Source: JAEUIE01 sp046350055 (GTDB lineage: Bacteria > Planctomycetota > Planctomycetia > Gemmatales > HRBIN36). From it: DNA of 64,000 bases. Positions 26,939 to 36,032 of the stretch are shown piece after piece. The stretch lies in assembly GCA_046350055.1 (NCBI GenBank), contig JAXMBC010000001.1, positions 3,596,001 to 3,660,000 on the forward strand, in the 5' to 3' direction. The notes under the pieces were generated by a model. It was not told the DNA's origin. It searched no databases and saw only the letters and a list, made by a program, of their open reading frames with translations. Position 1 is the stretch's first letter. Every line of letters begins with the position of its first letter. The position numbers and the translations under genes are program-made.

Positions 26939-27664
26939 ATGCTCATGAAATTGCCCGTCACGCAACTATTGCAAGGCCTGGTGGAACTCGTTTATCCACG
27001 AGTATGCCTATTGTGTTCAGCGACTTGCAATACAACATGCTTTTGTGACCGTTGCGACAAGCAGATGCAGCCTGTGGGCTTTCCATGCCCGCGTTGTGCG
27101 ATGTGGCTGCCTACGATGCCTTCAAATGCAGTGAATTGTCCGCATTGCCAGAACGAAGAGTTTACTTTTTCCAGTACGTATTCACTGGGTCCGTATGAGC
27201 GCGCATTGCGGACTGCAGTTCTGCTGATGAAAGACCAGCGGAATGAGGCACTAGCTCATCACATGGGTAAGCGTCTGGCAGTACTGGTTCCATCGACAAG
27301 CGATGTTGCAGCTGTGGTGCCTGTGCCGTTGCATTGGACCAGACGTCTCTGGCGTGGATACAACCAATCGGCCACACTGGCGTATGCATTGGCAAATACC
27401 TGCAAGTTGCCCATTTCTTTTCACTGGTTATGGCGACGTTTGCAAACACCCATGCAGGTTTCGGTGACACCGATCCAGCGGCGTAAGAACTTGTTATCTG
27501 CCATGAAGGCGAGATTACCCGGCAGTTTGAAAGGGAAAACGATCTTGCTGGTGGATGATGTCATGACCACGGGGGCAACAGCAGAAGCATGCACACGTGC
27601 ACTACTCGATGCAGGAGCGGGAAGTGTTTTTGTCGTCGTTGTGGCTAGAGCGGTTGGTCACTAA
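26939..27664 (+). CDS. ComF family protein (phosphoribosyltransferase-like)
   Basis: 241-aa ComF/GntX-like protein. The N-terminal zinc-finger region holds paired cysteines ('CLLCSATCNTTCFCDRCDK', 'CPRCAMW', 'CPHCQNE'). The C-terminal PRTase domain shows 'VVPVPLHWTRRLWRGYNQSATLA' and the PRPP-binding 'TILLVDDVMTTGATAEAC'. ComF takes part in DNA uptake in competent bacteria and interacts with replication-restart factors; here no other competence gene is near. Start codons at 26933 (GTG), 26939 and 26945 are all possible, as no clear ribosome site is present. Confidence 0.88.
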   Translation: MLMKLPVTQLLQGLVELVYPRVCLLCSATCNTTCFCDRCDKQMQPVGFPCPRCAMWLPTMPSNAVNCPHCQNEEFTFSSTYSLGPYERALRTAVLLMKDQRNEALAHHMGKRLAVLVPSTSDVAAVVPVPLHWTRRLWRGYNQSATLAYALANTCKLPISFHWLWRRLQTPMQVSVTPIQRRKNLLSAMKARLPGSLKGKTILLVDDVMTTGATAEACTRALLDAGAGSVFVVVVARAVGH

Positions 27665-27713
27665 CAACTGTTGAACTTCCTACATTGATGATAATCTCTT
27701 TCAGGGTGACCGT

Positions 27714-28184
27714 ATGATTCGTCCTGCCACTCCAGCCGATTTGCCAATTATTGCCCAGCTTATTCGTGAACTGGCGGAATACGAGAAGTTGGCTCACGAA
27801 GTGGTGTTTACGCAAGAGAAGCTGCATGAGTATCTTTTTGGTAATCGTCCCTATGCAGAAGTGTTAATTGCGGAAGAAAGCGAGGCCGTGGGCTTTGCTT
27901 TGTTCTTTCATGACTTCTCAACATTTCTAGGGCAACCGGGCATCTACCTTGAAGACCTATTCGTCAAGCCGTCAGCACGAGGAAAGGGGTATGGCAAAGC
28001 ACTACTCGAAGCTTTGGCAAAATTAGCTGTGCAACGAGGGTGCGGCCGATTGGAATGGGCCGTACTGGATTGGAATACGCCTGCCATTGGTTTCTACGAA
28101 TCTCTTGGGGCCAGGCCAAACACCGAATGGACGGTATATCGTTTAACCGGAACTGCTTTGCAAAAACTAGGGAATGTATCCTGA
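27714..28184 (+). CDS. GNAT family N-acetyltransferase (diamine acetyltransferase-like)
   Basis: 156-aa GNAT enzyme. The acetyl-CoA binding motif A is clear ('IYLEDLFVKPSARGKGYGKALLEALAKLA'), with 'RLEWAVLDWNTPAIGFYESLGA' as motif B. The N-terminal 'MIRPATPADLPIIAQLIRELAEYEK' and the 'LEDLFV' strand are like the spermidine/spermine acetyltransferase branch, so a polyamine or small-amine substrate is likely but not certain. It stands alone, 49 nt after comF. Confidence 0.88.
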   Translation: MIRPATPADLPIIAQLIRELAEYEKLAHEVVFTQEKLHEYLFGNRPYAEVLIAEESEAVGFALFFHDFSTFLGQPGIYLEDLFVKPSARGKGYGKALLEALAKLAVQRGCGRLEWAVLDWNTPAIGFYESLGARPNTEWTVYRLTGTALQKLGNVS

Positions 28185-28288
28185 ACCGTTAGTCTGCATT
28201 TTCTGCTCGGTCTTTACATGACTAAACGGTATGCTGGAGATCTGCTGATCCACATTGAAATACATGACTCAGCACACAGGATTTCTTC

Positions 28289-30355
28289 ATGCTGGGCCCC
28301 GTATTCGCAGCAGATCTCCGAAGCCATACTCGACGTCCGCGGGTGATCATCCTGCGCATCTTGTTCGTTTCGGTTCTGCTTTGTCTTTTCATCCTTTGCT
28401 ATGCCGGGCTGCCCGGGAGTTTGTCCAAGAAGCAAGCTTCCATCCTATCGGACTTCGCCAATCACTTCGTTTTTCTCTATATGCTGGGCCAGTTTGTATT
28501 TCTGCTACTTATTGGGCCGACCTATGTGGCTGGGGCGATAGCGGAAGAAAGGCAGCGAGGTACCCTCGATTTCCTTTTCTCTTCCAATCTGACCGATGCT
28601 GAAATTGTCTATGGCAAGTACTTTTCTCGTTTGGCATTACTCATGCAGTTTGTGCTGATCGGGTTACCGGTGCTGGCACTGGTGCAACTCATTGGAGGCG
28701 TATCCCTGGAGATGGTAGCCGGGATGTTCCTGGGAACACTCGGCTGTCTTGCATCACTGACAGCACTCACGTTACTGCTTTCGGTTGTTAGCAAGCATAC
28801 CCGCTCAGCTCTTCTCCGTACGTTTATCGTCGTAGTCCTGGTGATGATTGTCTGGGTATTGCTCTGGCAGATGGTTAAATCACAGTCTACACCGAGACCA
28901 TTTGCAGTACCTGCACGCTCGACGATTGAACCGATTATTGAGATTCTGATTTACCTGAATCCGCTTTATATCAGCATGAAACTCAGAGAGACGCTGGCCC
29001 TGACTGGTACCATCGAGGGCCTGCCGCTCCGCTGGTTTGGCATCTGCCTGCTGATTCATGTCTTTCTAGCTACCTTGCTTTTAGTCTGGGCCAAATCCAT
29101 CGTTCGAACGCGATTCCTTCGTCAGATAGATCTGAGCGTGAAGCGAGACAGGATTGTACGTGCCTATCAAAAACCAGAGGTATGGGACAACTGGGCGCTT
29201 TACTGGAAGGAACGCTACGTTCAGGGGGGCGGATCCATACGACTCTTTGGCTGGGTGTATTGGCTAGAGAATCTGCTTCCCAACATGGCCGCGAGGAAGG
29301 TTGCCATCCCAGCCGTTCTGGCGGTCATGGTGCCCCTCATCGGCTACATGATTGAATTCGATATTTTTTCCAATCAGACCCTCATATCGATTGCAATCTG
29401 GCTAGCGTTTGGTTTGTTAATTGCTAGTTTTCTGGCCGCACTGATGCGCACGACGTCGGGAATTGCATCCGAAAAAGATCGCGATACCTGGGACGCTCTG
29501 GTTGCCAGCCCGGTGAAGATGGAAGACATCATGCTTTCCCGAGTATATGGTGGCCTGCTCAGCGCTCGCTGGCTGTTTGTAAGTGCTATCGTTTTGATGG
29601 CGATGTTGAGCTTCAGCCAGAAAGACCTGGTACGAATGCATCAAGTTCCCACATTGCTCAAAGTCTTGCTATTCTGCGTCGCCAATCTTGGCTACATGGT
29701 ATTCTTCCTGGGGATTGGTGCATTCTTTTCAATGAACAGCAATTCTTCCATCCGCAATGTGATGAGTGTGTTGACCTTTTTAACGATGCTTAACCTGTTG
29801 CCAGTAATCTCCAGTATCTTTTTTGGATCGGGTAACTCAACGACTGCTCTTGTAGAAGTGCTCTTCTTTCTAACGAGTCCTGCGAGCATTCCTGTCATTC
29901 TTGGGTTGGGCTTCATCGCCATGTTGAGCATGGTTTGCTACTACAAGTTTCCCAAATTTCGTTGGCTTTATAACCTGGTCCTGTGGATGGGCAACATGCT
30001 GGCGATCAATGCTGTCCTGCTGCTCATCATCAGTGGATTTACTTTTGCTTTTGGTGGATACATTCCATTTGAGAAGATGGTGTTGTTCGTCGCACCGGTG
30101 ATGCTTGACTTCTCGAATTATTCAACCTTTATCTTCCCAACACACGTAAGCTATTACCATTCCCATGACGATAGTGGCGTGATTCTGTTTCTGCTTAGCA
30201 GCAGCGTGTTATTCCTGATTATTGGCATACTGCTCTACTGGTGGGCCCTGGTTCGACTCAAACGCACGAGTGGCAGAGTTGAATATTCCAGCATTGCAGT
30301 GCGAGTCAGAAAACGCCAAACGACGGCAGGAGTTGCCTCACTGCCGTCGTCGTGA
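28289..30355 (+). CDS. ABC-2 type transporter permease, large
   Basis: 688-aa polytopic membrane protein. The N-terminal half matches ABC-2 permeases: 'RPRVIILRILFVSVLLCLFILCYAGL', then 'VAGAIAEERQRGTLDFLFSSNLTDAEIVYGKYFSRLALL', the classic motif after TM2. The second half repeats the theme ('ASEKDRDTWDALVASPVKMEDIMLSRVYGGLL'), so it is an internal duplication with two ABC-2 modules in one chain and about 14 helices in all. No ATP-binding gene is adjacent; its ATPase must be encoded elsewhere. The substrate is unknown. Confidence 0.85.
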   Translation: MLGPVFAADLRSHTRRPRVIILRILFVSVLLCLFILCYAGLPGSLSKKQASILSDFANHFVFLYMLGQFVFLLLIGPTYVAGAIAEERQRGTLDFLFSSNLTDAEIVYGKYFSRLALLMQFVLIGLPVLALVQLIGGVSLEMVAGMFLGTLGCLASLTALTLLLSVVSKHTRSALLRTFIVVVLVMIVWVLLWQMVKSQSTPRPFAVPARSTIEPIIEILIYLNPLYISMKLRETLALTGTIEGLPLRWFGICLLIHVFLATLLLVWAKSIVRTRFLRQIDLSVKRDRIVRAYQKPEVWDNWALYWKERYVQGGGSIRLFGWVYWLENLLPNMAARKVAIPAVLAVMVPLIGYMIEFDIFSNQTLISIAIWLAFGLLIASFLAALMRTTSGIASEKDRDTWDALVASPVKMEDIMLSRVYGGLLSARWLFVSAIVLMAMLSFSQKDLVRMHQVPTLLKVLLFCVANLGYMVFFLGIGAFFSMNSNSSIRNVMSVLTFLTMLNLLPVISSIFFGSGNSTTALVEVLFFLTSPASIPVILGLGFIAMLSMVCYYKFPKFRWLYNLVLWMGNMLAINAVLLLIISGFTFAFGGYIPFEKMVLFVAPVMLDFSNYSTFIFPTHVSYYHSHDDSGVILFLLSSSVLFLIIGILLYWWALVRLKRTSGRVEYSSIAVRVRKRQTTAGVASLPSS
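30320..30350. terminator. Hairpin at the convergent ends of the ABC permease and HTH/receiver genes
   Basis: A 10-bp stem (ACGACGGCAG / CTGCCGTCGT) with an 11-nt loop lies at the very end of the permease gene. A smaller ATCCCA/TGGGAT hairpin follows at about 30356-30371. No U-tract follows on the plus strand; on the minus strand the stem is followed by TTTGGCGTTTTC, so it may serve the minus-strand gene. Confidence 0.45.
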
Positions 30356-30406
30356 TCCCATCCTTGGGATGATTTCGTCCCTGTAACCTGGTCCGTCACC
30401 GGCACG

Positions 30407-30985
30407 TTACATGTTGGCTCGCTTTTCATCGACAATGCCCTGGATGTGCTTGCCGAGCAGAGCGACATCGAAAGGCTTCTTGAAAGCGTCGTTGAAGCCC
30501 TGGGTCTTGAGGCTGTCGGGATTTGCTTCGTCTTCGAGAGCGAGAGCAAGGATCAGCGTCTCTTCATAGGCCTGATTGCGACGCAGGTTCTGGGCAATCT
30601 GAATGCCTTCGCTGCGGCCCATGGCGAGATCGATAATGATCGTGTCAGGGTGGAAGCTTTCGGCCTGGATGCCAGCTTCAAAACCGCTGTTGGCCACTTC
30701 GAATTTGAATTCTTCATCTTCGGTCAGGTGGTTCTTCATCTTGTCGATGAAGGCCTTTTCGGCACCGATGATGAGGATCTTGTGCCAGCCTTCTTCTTCC
30801 AGTTCTCCCAAAGGCATGCCATGCTCTTTGAGGAAGCGGATGAGGTTTTCACGTGGAATGCGGCGATCCTGGCTGCCGGGGATGCGATATCCACGGAGCC
30901 GACCGGAGTCAAACCATTTGGAAACGGTGCGTGGTGCCACCTTGCATATCTTGGCCACTTGCCCCGTGGTAAAGACCTTGCGCAT
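30407..30985 (-). CDS. HTH (MerR/excisionase-like) protein fused to an atypical receiver domain
   Basis: 192-aa regulator with reversed domain order. A BldC/excisionase-like helix-turn-helix fills residues 1-55 ('TTGQVAKICKVAPRTVSKWFDSGRLRGYRIPGSQDRRIP'), and a response-regulator receiver-like domain fills about 68-190. Asp119 ('IIIDLA') aligns with the phospho-acceptor and Lys169/170 before Pro171 with the conserved Lys. The acidic pair after strand 1 is reduced to GAE (74-76), and the Ser/Thr position reads 'LALAL'. Phosphorylation may therefore be weak or absent. GAGGTG upstream supports the start. No histidine kinase is adjacent. Confidence 0.85.
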   Translation of the reverse strand: MRKVFTTGQVAKICKVAPRTVSKWFDSGRLRGYRIPGSQDRRIPRENLIRFLKEHGMPLGELEEEGWHKILIIGAEKAFIDKMKNHLTEDEEFKFEVANSGFEAGIQAESFHPDTIIIDLAMGRSEGIQIAQNLRRNQAYEETLILALALEDEANPDSLKTQGFNDAFKKPFDVALLGKHIQGIVDEKRANM

Positions 30986-31912
30986 TGTCTACACCTCGTG
31001 TTCGCTTGGGTTCTGCTCGAGCCTGTCGATCTGGTGCGGGAACCAGTATCACCGCTCGTCCCCAGGTGGAATGATGCTTTACTTGGGCGGAGCGGGTTCC
31101 GGCCAAGGGCTTTCATCTTCCCCGGGAAAGCACCCGTGCCCGGCTCACTCAACGTGCAACCGCGCAAGTAGGGCGCTTCGCTAGTTTTTTCGTCCAAACT
31201 CCCTGCTCACGATGAGAGAAAAACACTCAACTTAGCGGGTTTCTCTGGTTTGCCTTCCTTGGCAGGAATAACAAACTCGCAGCCGTTAAGGATCGGGACA
31301 GGTTCAGCAACTGGTCTACTTGTCCCTGTTCTTCTCATCACACAGCGCAGAGCGTTGTTTGATGGTTTCATCATCGAACCACATGGCACCGGTTCTTGAG
31401 GTCGCCCCCGTTCTGAGGGGCAGACTTATTGCAAGAGGAGTACCAACTGTGCGGGCTGTGACGGCAAAGACGGGTACAGGCTATTCAGACCGGCACGCGA
31501 GTACCATTCGACGTGGTTTGTCATGGAATGATTCAAGCATTGAATCTCAAACATCGACAAACGGCATTCCGCCAGGTGACCGGAGTCAGAACAATCATTG
31601 CCATGACGATTCCGATGCTATGTACCTGAGATCTGCCGGGCAATATCGGAAGGTATGGCCATGTACGGGGAATTTCTTGTCACACTTGCGGTCAAACGAA
31701 TGCTCGGTTCAGTTTAATCAATCAATGTTTGAGCTTTGGTTACGGGTTGCGATTTGGCCAACTCGTGGAAGTCCCGGATCAAATACGACGTAACTGTACA
31801 TCCTCCTGTCCTGCCTTGAAATAGCCATGATTTACCTGTCTGTCTGCATCGTCCGCATCTCGAAAAATCATAGAATTAGTGCATCAAATCACTCGCTAGC
31901 AAGGACTGTGTA
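30986..31912. other. 927-nt gap between the HTH/receiver gene and gyrB
   Basis: Divergent intergenic stretch. The longest frames (plus 31320-31793; minus 31207-31389) have no family resemblance and no convincing ribosome site, although the minus one reads like coding in its last 35 codons ('VAEPVPILNGCEFVIPAKEG...'). A 7-bp GATTCAA/TTGAATC hairpin lies near 31527-31543. TAGAAT at 31871-31876 could be a -10 for gyrB, but no good -35 precedes it. It must hold both promoters and perhaps an unrecognised RNA or a decayed gene. Confidence 0.5.
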
Positions 31913-34318
31913 ATGGCTGAAGCCCCCCCGGTAGCTAACGGTCAAACCTACGACGAAAGTAACATCCAGGTTCTCAAGAACGCGGCCCACATCCGACAGA
32001 ACCCGGGTATGTATATTGGTGGATCACAGGAAGCGGGTATGCATCACCTCTTCTATGAAGTGATTCACAACTCGATTGACGAAGCCATGGCAGGGCATTG
32101 TAAGTCCATTTCAACTACTATCCACGTCGATGGCAGCATCAGCATTGAAGACGATGGTCGTGGAATCCCAGTCAATATCCACCCGGAATACAATCGCCCT
32201 ACGCTGGAACTCGTTATGTGCGAAGTCGGCGCGGGTGGTAAGTTTAATAAAGACAGTTACAAGATTTCCGGTGGCCTTCATGGGATGGGTGTGAAGGCAG
32301 TCAATGCCCTTTCCGAATGGACACGAGTGCAGGTCCGGCGCAACGGTAAGCTATATCAGCAGAATTATGAACGAGGCGTACCCATCACGACGGTAAAGGA
32401 ACTCGGCCCAGCTGCGGATACTGGAACTAAAATCTCCTTTCGCCCCGATCCTGAGCCACCGTTTTTCCCTAACTGTGAATTCAACTACGATACTATCGAA
32501 AGCCGCTTGCGCGAGCTCGCATATCTGAATCCCGGGATCAAGATCACTCTGATTGACGAGCGTGTCGAAGGTCGCAGCGAGACATTTTACTCTGAAGGTG
32601 GAATCAACGATTATCTCGCCTGGATTAACCGTACGGAAGATCCTCTTCACCCCGCCATCTTTGTGTCTGATAGTAAGGATGGGGTCGAAGTACAGGTTTC
32701 AATGCAGTACATCAACGAAGAAACTGAGCGCATCCGAGGCTATTCGAATAACATTCACAACCCTGGTGGCGGAACACATATTTCCGGCCTGCGTACTGCT
32801 CTTACCCGCACCATTGGGGCGTATGCCAACAAGCAGAATATGGTAAAGGAATCCACCAATCTCCAGGGTGACGATTTCCGTGAAGGCCTGACTGCTATTG
32901 TCAATCTGCGTGCTCCGCACCCACAGTATAACAATCAAGCCAAGGAAAAGCTCACAACAACAGAGATTGAAGGTATCGTTGCCAGCATAGTCAGTGAAAA
33001 GCTGGGGCGTTTCCTTGAAGAGAATCCCCCTGTCGCCAAAAAGATCGTACAGAAGGTGCTGCTCGCAGCAGAGGCACGCGAAGCTGCCGCCAAGGCCCGT
33101 CAGGCAATCCGCAAGACCAAGAACATACTCAATAGTGGTGGTCTGCCAGGCAAACTGATGGATTGCCGCAGTAAGAATCGCGACGAATGCGAAATCTTCC
33201 TCGTTGAAGGTGACTCGGCTGGTGGTTCCGCAGACGGTGGTCGTGACAGCTACTACCAGGCAGTGTTGCCGTTACGTGGCAAGATCCTCAACGTCGAGAA
33301 GGCGCGTATCGAAAAGATGCTTGGCAACGAGGAGATCTGTAACATCATTGCAGCTGTTGGCACCGATATCGGCGAAGCGGAGGACACCAGCAAACGCAAC
33401 TACGGCAAAATCATTTTGCTTACTGATGCTGACGTTGACGGTAGTCATATCCGCACACTCATCCTGACATTTCTCTATCGGCAGATGCCTCACATGGTGG
33501 CAGAAGGGCACATCTACCTTGCTCAGCCTCCGCTGTACCGCGTCATTCAAAAGAAGAAGACCAGGTATGTACAGACCAAAGAACTCATGGATAAAGAGCT
33601 TCTAGACCTTGGCATCAACGGTACCACTTTTCAAATTGTCGGCAGCAAGTCCTTTTCTGGTGAACAGCTAAAGCCTTTGCTTTCAGTGCTGTACGCTCTG
33701 GAGCACCCGGTAAACACACTCGAACGTAAAGGTGTAGTGCTCAATCAACTTCATAAGAACACTCAGGATGGTGTATTGCCTTCGTGTCGTGTGTTTCATG
33801 CTGGCAAGGAAAGCTGGTTTAAGACTCTCGCTGATGCAGAAGCCTACATGCAAAAGGAAGCTGCAGCGCGTCCGGAACTTCCTGCAGCAGAACTGCAGGA
33901 ATTGCACGAGGTCAAGGCGATAAACCGACAGCTTGACAGGCTTAAGGAATTCGGGCTGGGTTTGGACAGTTTGATCACTCCCCCAGCAGTTGCAGGAGTC
34001 GAGCCACCGCCGCGATTTGTGTTGGAAAATGGCGACATCGGTCGTTCTCTTACTGACATCCGACCGCTCCTGGAAGAAATCCGCAAATTCGGTGAAAAGG
34101 GGATGTCCATCACCCGCTTCAAAGGTTTGGGGGAAATGAATCCCGACGAACTGTGGGATACCACGCTCGACCCGGAAAAGAGGGTGTTACTCAAAGTACG
34201 CCTGGATGACGCTATCAAGGCAGATGAGATGTTCCGCATTTTGATGGGCGACAAAGTAGAACCACGCCGTGAGTTTATCGAGCGTCATGCTCTCGAGGTG
34301 CGGAATCTGGATGTGTAA
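31913..34318 (+). CDS. gyrB: DNA gyrase subunit B
   Basis: 801-aa GyrB, the ATPase subunit of the enzyme that adds negative supercoils. GHKL ATPase motifs are present: 'EVIHNSIDEAMAG', 'IEDDGRGIPV', 'YKISGGLHGMGVKAVNALS'. The TOPRIM domain has 'LVEGDSAGGSADGGRD' and 'LLTDADVDGSHIRTL', and the C-terminus 'ITRFKGLGEMNPDELWDTTLDPEKR' is conserved. At 801 aa it is longer than the usual 640-aa form because of a helical insert between about residues 590 and 715. gyrA, recF and dnaN are not adjacent. ParE is the alternative but fits less well. Confidence 0.95.
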   Translation: MAEAPPVANGQTYDESNIQVLKNAAHIRQNPGMYIGGSQEAGMHHLFYEVIHNSIDEAMAGHCKSISTTIHVDGSISIEDDGRGIPVNIHPEYNRPTLELVMCEVGAGGKFNKDSYKISGGLHGMGVKAVNALSEWTRVQVRRNGKLYQQNYERGVPITTVKELGPAADTGTKISFRPDPEPPFFPNCEFNYDTIESRLRELAYLNPGIKITLIDERVEGRSETFYSEGGINDYLAWINRTEDPLHPAIFVSDSKDGVEVQVSMQYINEETERIRGYSNNIHNPGGGTHISGLRTALTRTIGAYANKQNMVKESTNLQGDDFREGLTAIVNLRAPHPQYNNQAKEKLTTTEIEGIVASIVSEKLGRFLEENPPVAKKIVQKVLLAAEAREAAAKARQAIRKTKNILNSGGLPGKLMDCRSKNRDECEIFLVEGDSAGGSADGGRDSYYQAVLPLRGKILNVEKARIEKMLGNEEICNIIAAVGTDIGEAEDTSKRNYGKIILLTDADVDGSHIRTLILTFLYRQMPHMVAEGHIYLAQPPLYRVIQKKKTRYVQTKELMDKELLDLGINGTTFQIVGSKSFSGEQLKPLLSVLYALEHPVNTLERKGVVLNQLHKNTQDGVLPSCRVFHAGKESWFKTLADAEAYMQKEAAARPELPAAELQELHEVKAINRQLDRLKEFGLGLDSLITPPAVAGVEPPPRFVLENGDIGRSLTDIRPLLEEIRKFGEKGMSITRFKGLGEMNPDELWDTTLDPEKRVLLKVRLDDAIKADEMFRILMGDKVEPRREFIERHALEVRNLDV

Positions 34319-34337
34319 TCATTGAGATGTAATACAA

Positions 34338-34361
34338 AGAGCCCGGTTGTAACCGGGCTCT
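34338..34361. terminator. Hairpin between convergent gyrB and greA
   Basis: A perfect 10-bp stem, AGAGCCCGGT / ACCGGGCTCT, with a TGTA loop, 20 nt after the gyrB stop. On the minus strand it is followed by TTTGTATT, so it may act in both directions, ending greA as well as gyrB transcripts. Confidence 0.7.
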
Positions 34362-34387
34362 ACTGGCTCGAAGTGCAAGGGTCTCAA

Positions 34388-34858
34388 CTAGCTGATCGCC
34401 TTGATCTCGTATTTGAGTATACCAGCAGGTGCCTGGACTTGAGCGGAATCGCCAACCTTCTTGCCCATGAGAGCCTGGCCCATCGGGCTGCTGGCTAGAA
34501 TCTTGTTATTGTCGTAGTCTTCTTCACCAGGGCCGACGAGCTCAAATTCTTCCGTTTCTTTGAACTTCAGATCATAGACTTTGACCTTGGACCCAAAGAC
34601 GACCTGATCGGTCGGCAAGGTCGATTTATCGACGATAAATGCCTTGGCCAGTTTGTCTTTGAGTGCATCGATGCGGGCCTTAAGCATGCCCTGATCTTCA
34701 CGAGCCGCATGATACTCAGCATTCTCACTGAGATCACCCATTTCCCGCGCTGTCGCAATGCGCTTGGCAATTTCAATCATCTCGACATTCTGCATGCGGT
34801 CGAGTTCGACTTTCAATTTATCATACCCTTCACGGGTCATGACGACTTGTTCAGCCAT
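34388..34858 (-). CDS. greA: Transcription elongation factor GreA
   Basis: 156-aa GreA, which enters the RNA polymerase secondary channel and stimulates cleavage of backtracked RNA. The N-terminal coiled coil has 'MTREGYDKLKVELDRM' and the acidic tip region 'ATAREMGDLSENAEYHAAREDQGMLKARIDAL'. The C-terminal FKBP-like domain has 'ELVGPGEEDYDNNKILASSPMGQALMGKKVGD'. Length and motifs are fully typical. Confidence 0.96.
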   Translation of the reverse strand: MAEQVVMTREGYDKLKVELDRMQNVEMIEIAKRIATAREMGDLSENAEYHAAREDQGMLKARIDALKDKLAKAFIVDKSTLPTDQVVFGSKVKVYDLKFKETEEFELVGPGEEDYDNNKILASSPMGQALMGKKVGDSAQVQAPAGILKYEIKAIS

Positions 34859-34941
34859 GACACTATCCTGCCAAAGTAAATGAAGCTGTAAGCAAACAAG
34901 TCAGCACAAGACTGGTGCCGACTTGAACCGGGTAAAACAGA

Positions 34942-34984
34942 AGTCGCAAATCGTATGGGTGTTGAAGCCCGTTGATTTGCGACT
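34942..34984 (-). terminator. Terminator after the VOC gene
   Basis: An 11-bp perfect stem (AGTCGCAAATC / GATTTGCGACT) with an inner GGG/CCC pair and a 21-nt interior. On the minus strand it is followed by TCTGTTTT, 56 nt past the VOC stop. It would end the VOC transcript. Confidence 0.7.
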
Positions 34985-35039
34985 AATCAAATTATATCCG
35001 TCTCCCACAGGAAAGCCAGTAAAGTTGCAAGATTCGTCC

Positions 35040-35432
35040 CTACTTGGCAGCATCTTGCCAGAGGCCTATCACGGTGCCTTCGGGGTCAGACACATAGCAG
35101 TAATAGCCCATTCCCATCATGTCTTCTTTAGGCTTTACCACTTTCCCACCGGCAGCTTCGACCTGTTTGACACGTTCATCAATGGAGGCAACATGTATGG
35201 CGAAGGCGGGGGCTTTGATGTGCTGATTTGCAAGCAAAATGCCACCGTTGATGCCACCAGGCTTGAGGGGGACACGTGTTTTTTCATCGACGGGAGTAGT
35301 TACGCAGCCAACCATGATGCTGCCATCTGGCAGGGGCCAGTCAGCCATCTGCCAGCCGAAGATCTTTCCGTAGAACTGGCGGGCCGTGTCGAGGTTCTTG
35401 ACAGGGATTTCAAAGTGAACAACGGGATCCAT
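35040..35432 (-). CDS. VOC family protein (glyoxalase/bleomycin resistance fold)
   Basis: 130-aa vicinal oxygen chelate protein of the CFP10/Gly-like group. It starts 'MDPVVHFEIPVKNLDTARQFYGKIFGWQM', contains 'GGINGGILLANQ' and ends 'MGYYCYVSDPEGTVIGLWQDA', the two beta-alpha-beta units of the fold. His6 and the final Glu position could be metal ligands, but the second set is incomplete, so enzymatic activity is uncertain. CAGGAG precedes the start. It is on the same strand as the DUF4416 gene but 74 nt apart. Confidence 0.9.
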   Translation of the reverse strand: MDPVVHFEIPVKNLDTARQFYGKIFGWQMADWPLPDGSIMVGCVTTPVDEKTRVPLKPGGINGGILLANQHIKAPAFAIHVASIDERVKQVEAAGGKVVKPKEDMMGMGYYCYVSDPEGTVIGLWQDAAK

Positions 35433-35506
35433 GGCAGACTCCTGAAGCTTGATCCATACAGGTTAGCCAGTTTCAGGAAGAAAGGAGAAGTGTACAGTTT
35501 CCAGAA

Positions 35507-36028
35507 TTATGCTTTTAGCTGACTCATGTAGCACTGACGTATGAGGGCGATGTCAGTGTCGTAGCGGCCTTCCTTGAAATCGGGGAAGGTCCATTCGAAG
35601 GGTTGATAGCGGCCATGTTTGTAGCGTGCCACCAGGTCGGCGTAGATGCCCTGGCTGAGGTAGATCTTTTGTCCCAGGCCCTTGGCACTGGCGAGGACAA
35701 TCTTGTTGTGATCCAGATAGCCAATGTCCAGGTTGATGAGCCGTTTGCCTGCTTGAGAATAGCTTTCTTCCAATACATTGCAGCGAAGCTTGGCTGCGAC
35801 CAGATCTTCAGGGGAACGCAGGGTGGCGAAGGTGAGCAATTGACGCTGAAGCTGTGGTCCCATTTCTGCTTCATAGTATCTGGTCTGGTCAAACGGGTAA
35901 TCAATACTGCAGTAATCGATAGGCCCCCACTCAGCTTCCAGCACTGACAGGGGACGCTCAGAAGCTGGCAGGCCGGTGAGCAGGGCAATGAAGTACTTGA
36001 CTGGAGTTGGGGCTTGTGGTTGTGCCAT
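35507..36028 (-). CDS. DUF4416 family protein
   Basis: 173-aa protein matching DUF4416 over its whole length. Recognisable stretches are 'VKYFIALLTG', 'GPIDYCSIDYPFDQTRYYEAEMG', 'KLINLDIGYLDHNKIVLASAKGLGQKIYLSQGIYADLVARY' and 'FPDFKEGRYD'. The family is widespread in planctomycetes and deltaproteobacteria and its function is unknown. It begins 4 nt after the acetyltransferase stop, so the two are an operon. Confidence 0.88.
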   Translation of the reverse strand: MAQPQAPTPVKYFIALLTGLPASERPLSVLEAEWGPIDYCSIDYPFDQTRYYEAEMGPQLQRQLLTFATLRSPEDLVAAKLRCNVLEESYSQAGKRLINLDIGYLDHNKIVLASAKGLGQKIYLSQGIYADLVARYKHGRYQPFEWTFPDFKEGRYDTDIALIRQCYMSQLKA

Positions 36029-36032
36029 ACGG

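Noticed and set aside
30446..31171. 241-aa plus-strand ORF opposite the HTH/receiver gene
   Set aside because: It is the antisense shadow of a gene with clear HTH and receiver motifs.
31320..31793. 157-aa plus-strand ORF in the gap before gyrB
   Set aside because: Composition is rich in Ser, Arg and Asn without any domain pattern, there is no ribosome site at the first start, and no family resemblance; likely a chance frame.
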